Positions 17,093-26,450 are shown, numbered from the stretch's first letter. The stretch is 40,185 nt of DNA from Bacteroidota bacterium (GCA_017303995.1 JAFLBE010000041.1:1-40185); one strand, 5' to 3'. The notes: a model not told the origin generated them from the sequence alone. Made by a program: numbers and translations.

Positions 17093-18817
17093 ATGGAAAT
17101 CCGGGGAAAGCGCGCCATTGTTTTAGGTGGGGCAGGCCTTGTTGGCCGGGCCGTTTGCAGGCTAATGATTGAGGAAGGTGTTCAGGCACTCATGGTTACC
17201 TCCCTTCTTGATTCGGAGGCTGAAGAGTTTATTAGTCAACTTAAAATTGAATATCCTGATGTACCGGTCAACTATTCACTGTTCGGTGGTAATTTATTTG
17301 TCCGGTCAGAGTTAAAATATTATTCCCGCTCTGAAATATTTGGGAACGAACAAAATCGCCGGCAGTTTATCAGTGACATTCTCGAACCACTATCCACTGA
17401 CATCCTGAATCAATCTGCACTCTATCAGCTCATCACTTCTTTTCAGCCACATGTTCTGGTTGATTGCATCAACACCGCAACGGCTGTGGCCTATCAGGAT
17501 ATTTTCTCTGTCGCTTCTGATGTGTTTTTAACTGTAAAATCTGACCATCCAGAAACAACGCAATTGAAATCGGAAATCGAATTGCTTCTCGGTTCACTGT
17601 ATGTTCCGCAACTGATCAGACATGTACAGATTATGCAGCAATCAATGAAACTGGCTGGCTGTGAAATGTATCTGAAAGTAGGGACTTCTGGTACAGGCGG
17701 AATGGGGCTGAACATTCCCTATACCCATTCAGAAGACAAACCTTCAAGAATGTTGCTTGCAAAGGCAGCTATGGCCGGGGCCCACTCGTTACTGTTATTT
17801 CTCATGGCACGAACGCCAGATTCCCCAATTATAAAAGAAGTAAAACCCACCGCTGCAATTGCCTGGAAAAAAATTGGATTTGGGCCTATAAAAGTAAGAG
17901 GCCGGCAATTGATAATGGAAGACTGTTTGCCCGGGAATGCTTTTTCTTTATCGGGGAAACTTGAATCAAATCTGAACCCAGATGAAAAAATCATTCATTT
18001 AAAGTCTGAAGGAAAACCTCGTCTTCTCGAAGCCCCATTTATTGATACGGGTGAAAACGGAATGTTCTCGTTGGGTGAATTTGAGGCGTTGACTGATGAT
18101 GGACAAATGGAATTTATAACTCCTGAAGAAATAGCACAAACCATCTTGTGGGAAATTAAAGGCAGAAATACAGGAAGTGACATAGTAAATGCACTTGATA
18201 ATGCGACCATGGGGCCAACTTACCGGGCTGGTTATCTGAGAAAACGGGCACTTGATACTTTGCGAAAACTTGAAAAGCAGCACGGTGTTGATTCTGTTGC
18301 CTTTGAAATTCTGGGTCCTCCCAAATTATCGAAATTGCTTTATGAGATTTATTTGCTGAAGGAAATTTTTAAAAGTTTTGAAGCAATTTCAGCTGAAACA
18401 CCAGAAAAATTATCATCTGCGATGATGGATTTGATTTCTTCACGTCAGGAAGTACGATCCAGAATATTATCAATTGGAATTCCCATTCTTTTACCCGATG
18501 GCAAACAATTATTGAGGGGAAGCGTAATTAAAATTCCGGGCGGAAATCACACTTTTGAGGTTACCCCTGAAGCTGTTGATTTATGGGCGCAGGATGGTTG
18601 GGTTGATCTCAGAATTGAAAACATGTTGAAATGGAAAAACCGGACAACCCACATTCTTGGTGAAATTGCATCGTTGCCTTCAAAGGATACAAGTTCCCGG
18701 ATTACCCGTAACCGGGATTACTGGTATCACGATAAAGAAGAGAAAGACATTCATCTTGGCAAGGTTGCAGCCTGGATTTTTATTCATGAAGAAAAGGGGC
18801 AACGAATGAAAGCATGA
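17093..18817 (+). CDS. Large NAD(P)-binding Rossmann-fold protein, SDR-like
   Basis: 574 residues beginning MEIRGKRAIVLGGAGLVGRA, with the dinucleotide-binding GxxGxxG at Gly12, Gly15, Gly18. A VLVDCINTATAVAYQD stretch near 124-139 fits the end of the Rossmann domain. Further on are KVGTSGTGGMGLNIPYTHSE (about 197-216) and a long C-terminal region (about 330-574) that I cannot assign. It is twice the size of a classic short-chain dehydrogenase, so it is an extended or atypical oxidoreductase of unknown substrate. No Tyr-x-x-x-Lys pair can be named with confidence. It stands alone, with 275 bases before and 247 bases after it. Confidence 0.7.
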   Translation: MEIRGKRAIVLGGAGLVGRAVCRLMIEEGVQALMVTSLLDSEAEEFISQLKIEYPDVPVNYSLFGGNLFVRSELKYYSRSEIFGNEQNRRQFISDILEPLSTDILNQSALYQLITSFQPHVLVDCINTATAVAYQDIFSVASDVFLTVKSDHPETTQLKSEIELLLGSLYVPQLIRHVQIMQQSMKLAGCEMYLKVGTSGTGGMGLNIPYTHSEDKPSRMLLAKAAMAGAHSLLLFLMARTPDSPIIKEVKPTAAIAWKKIGFGPIKVRGRQLIMEDCLPGNAFSLSGKLESNLNPDEKIIHLKSEGKPRLLEAPFIDTGENGMFSLGEFEALTDDGQMEFITPEEIAQTILWEIKGRNTGSDIVNALDNATMGPTYRAGYLRKRALDTLRKLEKQHGVDSVAFEILGPPKLSKLLYEIYLLKEIFKSFEAISAETPEKLSSAMMDLISSRQEVRSRILSIGIPILLPDGKQLLRGSVIKIPGGNHTFEVTPEAVDLWAQDGWVDLRIENMLKWKNRTTHILGEIASLPSKDTSSRITRNRDYWYHDKEEKDIHLGKVAAWIFIHEEKGQRMKA

Positions 18818-19064
18818 ATTTATTGTAGTGAAATGCAATAAAATCAGTGTTTTAAAACAAATAATGCTTGCTTACAAATAAAAATCTGATTAAGTTTATA
18901 ACAATGATGAAAAGTTGAGTGATTTTGTTAAAATTTTAACTTTTTATCCGCAATCAAAACAAATTTGTGATTCAATTAACACAAATACAGGTAATTATAT
19001 AGTATCTTACATAAATACTTATTTACCAACAACCTGAACAGGCAACAGGCTAAGGGAAGCAGCA

Positions 19065-20444
19065 GTGGAAGTTATTGATTCATTCAAGAAAATGGCCGAA
19101 GGCGTTTACTCAACCGGAAATGGTGTTCACCGTATCGGTGATGAGAACGGACTTTTGTCTGCCTATCTGATTGAAACCTCAATTGGCCTTGTTCAAATAA
19201 ATACAGTTCCAGAACTGTTTAAAACCTATTTTCCAGTTTTTAAAAAATTACCTGTCGCTATATTTGCAGGTGGTCCTAAGACTAACGAATTGGGTGATTC
19301 TTATACTGGATTTGAATTTGAACTCTGGATTTCACGGTTCATGGATTTTATGAATCCGAACCGCATTAAATTTATCAGCAGTGAAGAAAACCTGAAGCGC
19401 ATTTATGGCCGTCTCGAAATACCGATGAACGGGAATTTTGTAAATGATGAATTGGGAACCGAACGAGCCCGTTTTGTAGGCAAAAGATGGATTGATGATG
19501 TGTTTGAATGGTGTCCGATTCAGGATGAAATGACAGTTGGTACAGTTAAATTTCAGTACATCAGTGATAATCATCTGGTTGTTTATGATCGTAAGAAGCT
19601 GGTGTTTGACTCAGAATTATTTCCAAATATCGTTTTAAACGGAAGAGCCACTTCCTTTGTTGAAGAAAGATTAAAATCAGCCAGACCATTTTCGCCCAAG
19701 CAGGAAGAGCTTGAATTGATTGTTGCCGGTGCAAGTATTGGTACCCGGCCGGGTGTAACTTCAAACTTTATCTTAAGCTGGAATAACCGGCTTGCCTGGA
19801 TTGATCCGCCGGCAAAAGCATTTGAAAAAGGTGTTCAGCTTGGTGTAAATATTGATCAGGTTCAGGATTTTATCATTTCACACGTCCATGAAGATCATAT
19901 TGAAGGTTTTAGCAGCATTCTCGCCCGTAAAATCAATCAGAAGAAAAAACTGAGTTTGATTTCAGTTCCCGAAATATACGATCAGGTGAAAACTATTTTT
20001 TCTCCGAATTTCGGCGATATTGCCCAGCATATTGATTTTCAAAATATAAATGACCCGCTTTTTGGCAATTACCATGGTGCCAGTTTTGAAACCAGAATAA
20101 ATTACCATCCGGTTCATACACTGGGCTTTAAAGTTGGATTTAATGGCAAAAAAGTGGGTATCAGCGGTGATATTCTTTATAAGAAAACCATTCTTGATTC
20201 CCGTCTTAAAACCGGTGATGTCTCAAAGCAAGACTTTGAAAAATTGATCCCAACCTGGTTTTCAGATTGCAATGTTCTGCTCCATGACACAACCGTCAGC
20301 GGGGATCCTGTTCACACTGCTCTAGCTGATGTTGAAGAACTTGCTTCACAACTACCTTCATCTGTTAAAGTTTTCGGTTACCATGCCGGAGCGGCAATTG
20401 AGTCTGCGACTGTTCAGCAGGCAAAATTTGGCGAACACCTGTAA
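19065..20444 (+). CDS. Metallo-beta-lactamase-fold hydrolase with degenerate N-terminal half
   Basis: 459 residues; starts at GTG with AGGGAAG about 7 bases upstream. The C-terminal half (about 225-459) is a metallo-beta-lactamase domain: SNFILSWNNRLAWIDPPAKA, the metal motif HVHEDHIEG (His272, His274, Asp276, His277), YHPVHTLGF with a further His, VGISGDILYKK with the bridging Asp, and a late VFGYHAG. The N-terminal half looks like the same fold without metal ligands (SAYLIETSIGLVQINTVPEL, then FAGGPKTNELGD where HxHxDH would be). The substrate is unknown. The gene lies just upstream of tRNA-Pro and is probably a separate transcript. Confidence 0.78.
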   Translation: MEVIDSFKKMAEGVYSTGNGVHRIGDENGLLSAYLIETSIGLVQINTVPELFKTYFPVFKKLPVAIFAGGPKTNELGDSYTGFEFELWISRFMDFMNPNRIKFISSEENLKRIYGRLEIPMNGNFVNDELGTERARFVGKRWIDDVFEWCPIQDEMTVGTVKFQYISDNHLVVYDRKKLVFDSELFPNIVLNGRATSFVEERLKSARPFSPKQEELELIVAGASIGTRPGVTSNFILSWNNRLAWIDPPAKAFEKGVQLGVNIDQVQDFIISHVHEDHIEGFSSILARKINQKKKLSLISVPEIYDQVKTIFSPNFGDIAQHIDFQNINDPLFGNYHGASFETRINYHPVHTLGFKVGFNGKKVGISGDILYKKTILDSRLKTGDVSKQDFEKLIPTWFSDCNVLLHDTTVSGDPVHTALADVEELASQLPSSVKVFGYHAGAAIESATVQQAKFGEHL

Positions 20445-20451
20445 AACACGC

Positions 20452-20482
20452 TTGATTCAGCTTTCGGTTTTAATTACCTTTG
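20452..20482 (+). promoter_or_regulatory. Promoter of tRNA-Pro (TTG-N20-TACCTTTG)
   Basis: TTG (20452-20454), exactly 20 bases, then TACCTTTG (20475-20482), a perfect TAnnTTTG, 14 bases before the tRNA 5' end. It starts right after the stop of the preceding gene. Confidence 0.75.
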
Positions 20483-20496
20483 CATCTCCAAAAGTT

Positions 20497-20570
20497 CGGG
20501 GCGTAGCGCAGCCTGGTAGCGCGTACCCTTGGGGTGGGTGAGGTCGCAAGTTCAAATCTTGTCGCCCCGA
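20497..20570 (+). tRNA. trnP: tRNA-Pro (anticodon GGG)
   Basis: Cloverleaf: acceptor CGGGGCG / CGCCCCG with discriminator A, D-arm GCGC-AGCCTGGTA-GCGC, anticodon arm TACCC-TTGGGGT-GGGTG with anticodon GGG (top pair T-G), T-arm GCAAG-TTCAAAT-CTTGT. CCA is not encoded. A T6 run follows immediately. The 3' end overlaps, on the opposite strand, the last codons of comEC. Confidence 0.95.
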
Positions 20571-22963
20571 CTTTTTTGGTTTTTCCCACTCGCTTTTTTT
20601 GTTTCAACCGTAATGGTTTCCCCATCAGTTAAAAAGCGGATTTCACCGCTTTTTTGCGTTTGGAGCAGTTCACTTCCATCAAAAACCCATTTTTCTTCAA
20701 TTTCTGCAACCGGTAGCCGGTATCGGTTATTCAATCCAGCAGAAATAACTGCATATTTCGCCTGCGCAACACCCATCCAGTCATCTGACGAAGATGTTTT
20801 ACTTCCATGATGTGAAACTTTGATTACTGTTGTGTTAAACCATTCGGGGGTTACCTGGCTGACCAGTAACTTTTCAATTGGCTTTTCAAGGTCACCGGCT
20901 GAAAGTAATGAAAAATTCCGGTATTGATACCTGATGAGAAAGCTTTTGTCGTTCATATTCCGGGTCAGATTCTGAGGATCAAATAGGTATAGTTTTTCTT
21001 CAAGGCCCAGTTTTATCACTTTTTTTTCTCCTGTCAGTTGAATTGAAGTTCCCCTTTGCCGGAAATTTGCAATCGTTTTTTGGAAAAGGGGAGAAGCACC
21101 ACATGTATCGCCAAGAATAATTGTTTTTATCGGGATGACAGAAGACACAGCAATCAACCCGCCATAATGATCAAGGTGCGGATGGGTAATAATAACCAAA
21201 TCAATGTTTGACTTTCCCCAGTACTTTAACCGGTTGGTAATTAACTCAGAAACCTGTCTGCCATCTTTCTTTACAGGACCGGCATCGATCAGGGTTAAAT
21301 GCCCGTCCGGTGATAAAATCCACATGAGATCGCCCTGTCCACAAGACATGAAGGATATTTCTGTCTGCTTTTCTTTACCTGTTTGAATCGCCAGAATAAA
21401 ACCAATGACAATAATTCCTGAGAATAAAACCACTTTTCTGAGTGTAATTCCGTATAGGACAAGGGTTGTTACAATTCCAAAAATCAGAATAAAAACTTCT
21501 TGTGTTTCAAATGAAACTGTCATTCCACTTAACGGAAGCCTGGAAAACCAGGTGGTTATTTCCTGCATGAGGTAAACAATAAAAGAGGCAGCTGTACCAA
21601 AAACCGAAGCCAAATACACGGAAATAGATGAAATTATTACTGAAAGAAAGCCAGTCATCATAACCAACGAAGTGGCCGGAATAACTATTAGGTTTGCCAA
21701 TGCACCTGTTACCGGAAGATTTTGAAAAAACAGGACAGTTACCGGTGATGTTGCGATAATTGCAAAAAGGGTAAGTTTTAATGGTGACAGCAACTTTTGG
21801 CCTAGTGCCTTTGTAGATTTTCGGGGTAAGATCCGATCTGCAAATAAAAGTCCGGCAACGGCACCAAACGAAAGCAGAAAACCGGGTTGGGTTGCCTGAA
21901 TCGGGTCATAGGCAATCATGAGAATAAAAGCAAAAAACAAGGAGGACCAACCAGTTGATTTCCCCTGTTTCAAAATACTGAGCAAAACGATAGAAGACAT
22001 GACCACAGCTCTTACCATGCTGGCCGACCAACCCGTCAGCCATCCATAAATAAAAAGACCGGAAATCGTAAAAATGACCCGGAAGGTTTCACCATGGAAC
22101 GGAAACCAATATCTGACCCGAACCCAGGGGGAAAACAACAGCAGGGTTACAAAACCAACATGAAGCCCACTTACACTTAAAATATGCAGTGTTCCTGTCA
22201 CAGAATATGCCTGTACCGACTCTGGTGGCATCCAGGAACGGTAACCGAGCAACAATCCACGTACGAATCCCTGTCCGTCACGGGTGGGTATGTGGTTACT
22301 GATTTGGGTTTCTATCCAAAACCGCACTTCACCCAACAATTGGCCAGAAATTGAACCTGATTCTGCATTTGCTTTCAGCCAGCTTATATTCTCTGGGAGA
22401 ATGAGGCCTAAAATGTGATTACTTTCGAGATAGTCACGGTAATTAAATTCACCAAAATTATCAGGTTCAGCCGGTGACGTTACCTGGGCTTCAACTTCAA
22501 AACCAATACCTTCCCTTATTATTGGCGTCAGCATTGAATCCGTATAAAAAAGGACTTTGAAATTACCTTCCAACCATTGGTGACTGACTTTTAGACTGTC
22601 AACAAAGAATTCAGCAGAACCCCTTAACCCGGGCTTTCGATCAATTGTTGTAAAATGTCCTTTAAGTTGAATCTGTTGTGACGGGAAATGAAGGGAAGTC
22701 AGGTTGGTCTGACTTTTTGAGTAAAAGGCCGTGAGAAAAGTAAACGAAGCCAATAAAGTCAAATTCCGAAATAAAACCAGAATTGCATGTGGATTTTTTC
22801 GTGTAAACCAAAAAAGACTGCTGCTAACAAAAAATAGAATAGATGAAGTGAAAAACAGAATCTGAAGGGTAAATGAAATATAAAAACCAGCTAAAAGCCC
22901 TAAAATACAGGCTAATGCAAGCCAGAAAACCGGTTGGTTAAACGGATTGAATGGTTCTTTCAT
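20552..22963 (-). CDS. comEC: ComEC/Rec2-type DNA uptake channel
   Basis: Polytopic inner-membrane protein that imports single-stranded DNA in natural transformation. At 803 residues it has the full three-part layout: N-terminal membrane helices and an OB-type periplasmic domain (about 1-230), the Competence domain with SVTGTLHILSVSGLHVGFVT and further helices (about 235-520), and a C-terminal metallo-beta-lactamase domain (FMSCGQGDLMWILSPDGH, LTLIDAGP, IITHPHLDHYGGL near 585-597, KVSHHGSKTSSSDDW). The MBL domain keeps its metal ligands. It overlaps the upstream gene by 26 bases. Its final codons (SRGDKI) lie inside the antisense of tRNA-Pro. Other competence genes are not in the window. Confidence 0.93.
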   Translation of the reverse strand: MKEPFNPFNQPVFWLALACILGLLAGFYISFTLQILFFTSSILFFVSSSLFWFTRKNPHAILVLFRNLTLLASFTFLTAFYSKSQTNLTSLHFPSQQIQLKGHFTTIDRKPGLRGSAEFFVDSLKVSHQWLEGNFKVLFYTDSMLTPIIREGIGFEVEAQVTSPAEPDNFGEFNYRDYLESNHILGLILPENISWLKANAESGSISGQLLGEVRFWIETQISNHIPTRDGQGFVRGLLLGYRSWMPPESVQAYSVTGTLHILSVSGLHVGFVTLLLFSPWVRVRYWFPFHGETFRVIFTISGLFIYGWLTGWSASMVRAVVMSSIVLLSILKQGKSTGWSSLFFAFILMIAYDPIQATQPGFLLSFGAVAGLLFADRILPRKSTKALGQKLLSPLKLTLFAIIATSPVTVLFFQNLPVTGALANLIVIPATSLVMMTGFLSVIISSISVYLASVFGTAASFIVYLMQEITTWFSRLPLSGMTVSFETQEVFILIFGIVTTLVLYGITLRKVVLFSGIIVIGFILAIQTGKEKQTEISFMSCGQGDLMWILSPDGHLTLIDAGPVKKDGRQVSELITNRLKYWGKSNIDLVIITHPHLDHYGGLIAVSSVIPIKTIILGDTCGASPLFQKTIANFRQRGTSIQLTGEKKVIKLGLEEKLYLFDPQNLTRNMNDKSFLIRYQYRNFSLLSAGDLEKPIEKLLVSQVTPEWFNTTVIKVSHHGSKTSSSDDWMGVAQAKYAVISAGLNNRYRLPVAEIEEKWVFDGSELLQTQKSGEIRFLTDGETITVETKKASGKNQKSRGDKI

Positions 22964-23822
22964 TTCTTCCGGAAAGAGATAAGTTTATGAGTACTCTGAG
23001 ATCAAGTATACTTGAAGGTACAAAACTTGCCGGAAAATTGAAAATAAGCGGGACGGGATTAAAGGTGTGTGATGACGTTGAATTGTCTTCTGCATTTCCG
23101 TGATCGCTGCAAATAATAACGTTTATTGGGTTGCCGCAAACGTCAATATGTTCTAAGAATGCAGAAATTGTTAGTATTTCATTTACGGAAGCTTCACTAT
23201 TTTGATCGTGACCCAAATGATCAAGAAAAAAGTAGTCGGTCATTCCAAAATCAATGGTATTGAACTGTTTTAAAAGATGTTTAAACGCACCTTCAGGAAA
23301 ACCGGGGTCATCAAGGTCAGTAAATCGTTTTAAATGACCAAAATTAAGAGAAGGCGGGAAACCAATACCCTGATGGAGATCGTCAATTGAATGCAAAGGT
23401 TTACCGTTGAGGGTTTGCAGGAACCCAAATGTGTTCATCCGCATCTTTCGTGACTCAATCGCCTGAAAATACCGGTCGGGATAAACGTTTAACATATCCC
23501 ATGAAAATCCCTTTTCTTCACAATCCTGAATAACAGAATCTGATGCAAGCCATGGGCGGTGACTGGTGTGCGGATAGGGTCCGTGATGTTTGCCGAGGTC
23601 AAGTGCAGCATTCCGGCCCGTCAGAAGGGCAATCTGACCCGTTCCAGACTGAGGTAAGCCATCAACGGCAAGGCAGGCATCAACAGGATGGCAGGTCCAC
23701 CCTGGAATTATGTCATAGATCAGTTTATAAAGGAAACTATCGGGACATTTGGAAAAGGGGTTGGATTGAGAATCAGCGGGTGCGATCCCCAATCCATCTA
23801 TAAAAAGGAACCAGGTTTTCAC
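22938..23822 (-). CDS. Alkaline-phosphatase-superfamily metalloenzyme (phosphomutase-like)
   Basis: 294 residues starting with GTG at 23822 in a GTGA overlap with the DoxX stop. Metal-ligand motifs of the alkaline phosphatase/phosphoglyceromutase superfamily are in order: FLFIDGLGIAP with Asp9, LPQSGTGQIALLTGRN with the likely nucleophile Thr61 (or Ser59), DYFFLDHLGHDQNSE, and NVIICSDHGNAEDNSTSSHT. This is shorter than iPGM or DeoB and resembles the small 'metalloenzyme domain' proteins found in several phyla. A phosphatase or phosphomutase activity is likely, the substrate is unknown. It sits between DoxX and comEC in a chain of overlapping genes. Confidence 0.8.
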   Translation of the reverse strand: MKTWFLFIDGLGIAPADSQSNPFSKCPDSFLYKLIYDIIPGWTCHPVDACLAVDGLPQSGTGQIALLTGRNAALDLGKHHGPYPHTSHRPWLASDSVIQDCEEKGFSWDMLNVYPDRYFQAIESRKMRMNTFGFLQTLNGKPLHSIDDLHQGIGFPPSLNFGHLKRFTDLDDPGFPEGAFKHLLKQFNTIDFGMTDYFFLDHLGHDQNSEASVNEILTISAFLEHIDVCGNPINVIICSDHGNAEDNSTSSHTFNPVPLIFNFPASFVPSSILDLRVLINLSLSGRNERTIQSV

Positions 23823-24220
23823 TTCTGATTAAAGGAATATTTTCCGGGGCCGAGGAAAAGCAGGCCAATAAATGCAAAGCCAACTTCAATAGCATGGGAA
23901 GCACCCATTAATCCGTCGCCCTTTCCAAGGTGAGTTGCTGCAGCGACAATCATTGTGCAAATCAGAAAAAAGGCAGCTGTTCGTGCAAAAAAGCCGGCTG
24001 CCAGTAACGCGCCGCCAAGAAATTCAGCAAGAGCGCCCATAAAACCCCAAAAAACCGGAAGGAAAGTGATTCCAAGAAATTCAGTATTCCGGCCAAGTGA
24101 TTCCCAGCGATCGGGTCCGCCAATTATTTTAGGCCATCCATGAAGAACCATCATAATTCCAAGGCCGATACGCATAATCAGAAGTCCGAGATCTTTGTTT
24201 GCGGAAAGAAAGGAAATCAT
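23819..24220 (-). CDS. DoxX-family membrane protein
   Basis: 133 residues with four membrane helices. Characteristic DoxX features are LLIMRIGLGIMMVLHGWPKI at the start, FWGFMGALAEFLGGALLAAG in the middle and GVGFAFIGLLFLGPG-like end (here EVGFAFIGLLFLGPGKYSF). DoxX-type proteins are tied to redox and thiol stress complexes in some bacteria; their exact role is unclear. Both ends overlap neighbours by four bases (ATGA upstream with DUF3501, GTGA downstream), so it is translated together with DUF3501. Location after rubrerythrin, the Fe-S protein and DUF3501 suggests a link to oxidative-stress handling. Confidence 0.88.
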   Translation of the reverse strand: MISFLSANKDLGLLIMRIGLGIMMVLHGWPKIIGGPDRWESLGRNTEFLGITFLPVFWGFMGALAEFLGGALLAAGFFARTAAFFLICTMIVAAATHLGKGDGLMGASHAIEVGFAFIGLLFLGPGKYSFNQK

Positions 24221-24810
24221 TTGTTTTTTTCCAGCAGGTCAGAAATCAGAGAAGTGCGGATTTCATTTCCTAGTAAGAGGCTATGCTGATAGGTTTTCTG
24301 ACTGATTTTCATGTAAGCAGGAACCTGAACATTTTGAAATTCTTCGATTTGGGCAGGTGTGAAAGGAAAACGGATATAATGAACCGAACTGATGCGGTCT
24401 TCTTCACTTCTTCCAGCTTCAAACTCTGCAAAAACCTGGTTGCTGCCAAATTCAATCCAGAGTGATTTACCGTCAGTCAGTCCAAGAAATTTGTGGAGAT
24501 CTTCACGGATTTTTTCTTCTTCAGTAATTTCGATAAACAGGGTCGCACTGAGTTCATTTTCAGCGGGGAGCAGGGAATTGTAAACATCAATTTCATGCTG
24601 AATTGCTTCATCATGAACCATTCTCTCTGCCCGCATCATTTCCTGAATCTGGAATTTCATGGTTTTCCGATTTTCAAACACCATAGAAATCTGATTGCCA
24701 AGTAAAACCCTGCGATTGGTTTTGTAAGAAATGATGTCGGAACGGTAAGTGTTTCGTACTTTTTCGTAATCGATTATGTTTAGTAATTCGTTGATTTCGA
24801 TTGTTTTCAT
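24217..24810 (-). CDS. DUF3501 family protein
   Basis: 197 residues, cytoplasmic. The segment MVFENRKTMKFQIQEMMRAE (about 43-62) is typical of DUF3501, a family whose genes are repeatedly found beside a rubrerythrin and a CCG-type Fe-S protein, as here. No catalytic motif is apparent; SSVHYIRFPFTPAQIEEF near 141-158 is also characteristic. It heads the overlapping set DUF3501-doxX-phosphatase-comEC and is separated from the Fe-S gene by 141 bases containing a repeat. Its function is unknown; a role in peroxide or metal stress with its neighbours is inferred from context. Confidence 0.85.
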   Translation of the reverse strand: MKTIEINELLNIIDYEKVRNTYRSDIISYKTNRRVLLGNQISMVFENRKTMKFQIQEMMRAERMVHDEAIQHEIDVYNSLLPAENELSATLFIEITEEEKIREDLHKFLGLTDGKSLWIEFGSNQVFAEFEAGRSEEDRISSVHYIRFPFTPAQIEEFQNVQVPAYMKISQKTYQHSLLLGNEIRTSLISDLLEKNK

Positions 24811-24872
24811 GTAGTCATCCTTTTTTTAAATTGAATGGGGGGGAGGTTTTGAAAAGCAATAAAACCACCCCG

Positions 24873-24940
24873 TTCCGGGCACTTTCCCGATTCTCGGGAC
24901 TCAGTGACCGGATCACCCCTCCTTGAAAAGGAGGGGAATT
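24873..24940. repeat. Partial copy of the MITE-like intergenic repeat
   Basis: Contains AACCACCCCG, a small hairpin CCCGA-TTC-TCGGG and a 21-bp palindrome (24916-24936, starting CCCCTCCTTG) that recurs exactly at 36358-36378. It lies between the Fe-S protein gene and DUF3501 and could act as a weak terminator or mRNA processing site. Confidence 0.75.
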
Positions 24941-24951
24941 TTTCCAAATTT

Positions 24952-26409
24952 TTATTTTTTGTTTAAGCCGTAGGCTTTGTGAATCATGATAACCGGATGT
25001 TCCGGCTTGATTTTGTGATCAGATGCCTGATAAACCTGCATGCCGGCCAACGTACAGTCAGAGCAGGTGACATCGCAGGGCTTTGAGTTCATGGCGGCAA
25101 CCAATTTGTTTGCCTGCTTGATAGAAGCCTCAAAAAATTCGGTTTTCATTCCCCAACCGCCATCCATGCCTGAACATTTGTCAACCAGATTCACTTTTGT
25201 ATTGGGTACCAATTTCAGAAGGTCACGGCTCTTGTAGCCCATGTTCTGGGCTTTGAGGTGGCAACTGAGGTGGTAATTTACAGTTCCGATTTCTTCAACA
25301 AAATCCAGTTTCAGCTTATCATTTTTCTTTAGCCAGATTAGATATTCAGAGATATCATAAGTTGCTTTGGCAACACTTTGGATTTTAGTATAGACATCCT
25401 TATCATTTTTTTCAAAATAATGAAGGTATTCCGTTTTGATCGTCAGTGAGCAGGTTGGCGGACCGGTTACTACAATTTTGTAGCCACGTTCAACCCAATC
25501 GGCGAGTTCCAGAATATTGGGTAGAGATTGCTTTTTGAAACCTTCAATGTCGCCGGGTGAAAGATAAGGTGCTCCGCAGCATTGCTGACGTGGATAAACC
25601 ACCTCAACCTCGTTATGTTCAAGGATTTCAATTGCTGCTTTTCCAACATCCGGATCATTATTGTTCGTGAAACAGGTTCCGAAAACGACTACTTTTTCGC
25701 CGGAGGCCTTTTTAGGTTTAACAACAGTTCTGTGTTTTTTGAACCATTTTTCAAGCGTTTCACTGTGAAAGGCAGGAAGTTCACGGTCTTTGTGAATGCC
25801 AACAATTTTGTGCATGGCGGCACGGATCAATTTGGTGTTATTTGCAAAATTGGCAAGCGGAGCAAACGTTGTTCCCAGTTTTCCTGAGAAGTCAGTATTG
25901 CTTAAAAATTTATCGTTGGATTTGATTCCCCGTTCTTTGGTTCTGATGGCCTGTGCCCGGGTCATCAGTTTGGGGAAGTCGAGCATGAAATCATGTTCTT
26001 TTGCAGGCGTGTAAGGACAGATCGGATCGCAAAGTTTACACTGATAGCAAAGATCAATCACATTCCAGATTTCTTTTTCTGACAGGTCGGATACTGTACC
26101 CGAGAAAGTGGCTTCAATACTGGCTTCGACTGCATGTTCGCCTTCAGGACGTGAATCGTCATACTCGTGACGTTCAACCTGCTCACCTACAAGACCAGAT
26201 TGAACTGCCTTGGCACGTTTCAGATCGGTGTGATTATCAATTGCATTAAAAAGATCAGGAAAAGAAGGGCAAATATTAAAACATAAACGGCAACCGTTAC
26301 AAACATCAAAAACACGATGGATTTCCGTATTTAAGGAAGTTTTATTCCAGTAGGTTGGGTTGTAAACGTCGTAGATTGCGTTGGAAGTATCGGAATGATT
26401 AAGTGCCAT
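24952..26409 (-). CDS. CCG-domain iron-sulfur protein (HdrD/GlpC-like)
   Basis: 485 residues. Two [4Fe-4S] motifs of ferredoxin type are visible: CNGCRLCFNICP with Cys37, 40, 43, 47 and CYQCKLCDPICP starting at Cys121. The C-terminal half has two cysteine-rich (CCG-like) segments: QQCCGAPYLS near 278, with GPPTCSLTIK following, and SCHLKAQNMG plus DKCSGMDGGWG near 383-420. This is the build of heterodisulfide-reductase HdrD and GlpC, which pass electrons between ferredoxin-like clusters and a disulfide or quinone. With rubrerythrin and DUF3501 beside it, the protein more likely supplies electrons to peroxide reduction than acts in glycerol metabolism; this is inference. Confidence 0.88.
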   Translation of the reverse strand: MALNHSDTSNAIYDVYNPTYWNKTSLNTEIHRVFDVCNGCRLCFNICPSFPDLFNAIDNHTDLKRAKAVQSGLVGEQVERHEYDDSRPEGEHAVEASIEATFSGTVSDLSEKEIWNVIDLCYQCKLCDPICPYTPAKEHDFMLDFPKLMTRAQAIRTKERGIKSNDKFLSNTDFSGKLGTTFAPLANFANNTKLIRAAMHKIVGIHKDRELPAFHSETLEKWFKKHRTVVKPKKASGEKVVVFGTCFTNNNDPDVGKAAIEILEHNEVEVVYPRQQCCGAPYLSPGDIEGFKKQSLPNILELADWVERGYKIVVTGPPTCSLTIKTEYLHYFEKNDKDVYTKIQSVAKATYDISEYLIWLKKNDKLKLDFVEEIGTVNYHLSCHLKAQNMGYKSRDLLKLVPNTKVNLVDKCSGMDGGWGMKTEFFEASIKQANKLVAAMNSKPCDVTCSDCTLAGMQVYQASDHKIKPEHPVIMIHKAYGLNKK

Positions 26410-26450
26410 GCTGACAGTCTCCGGGTTGGGTTAGAAGTGGCCTTAAATTT

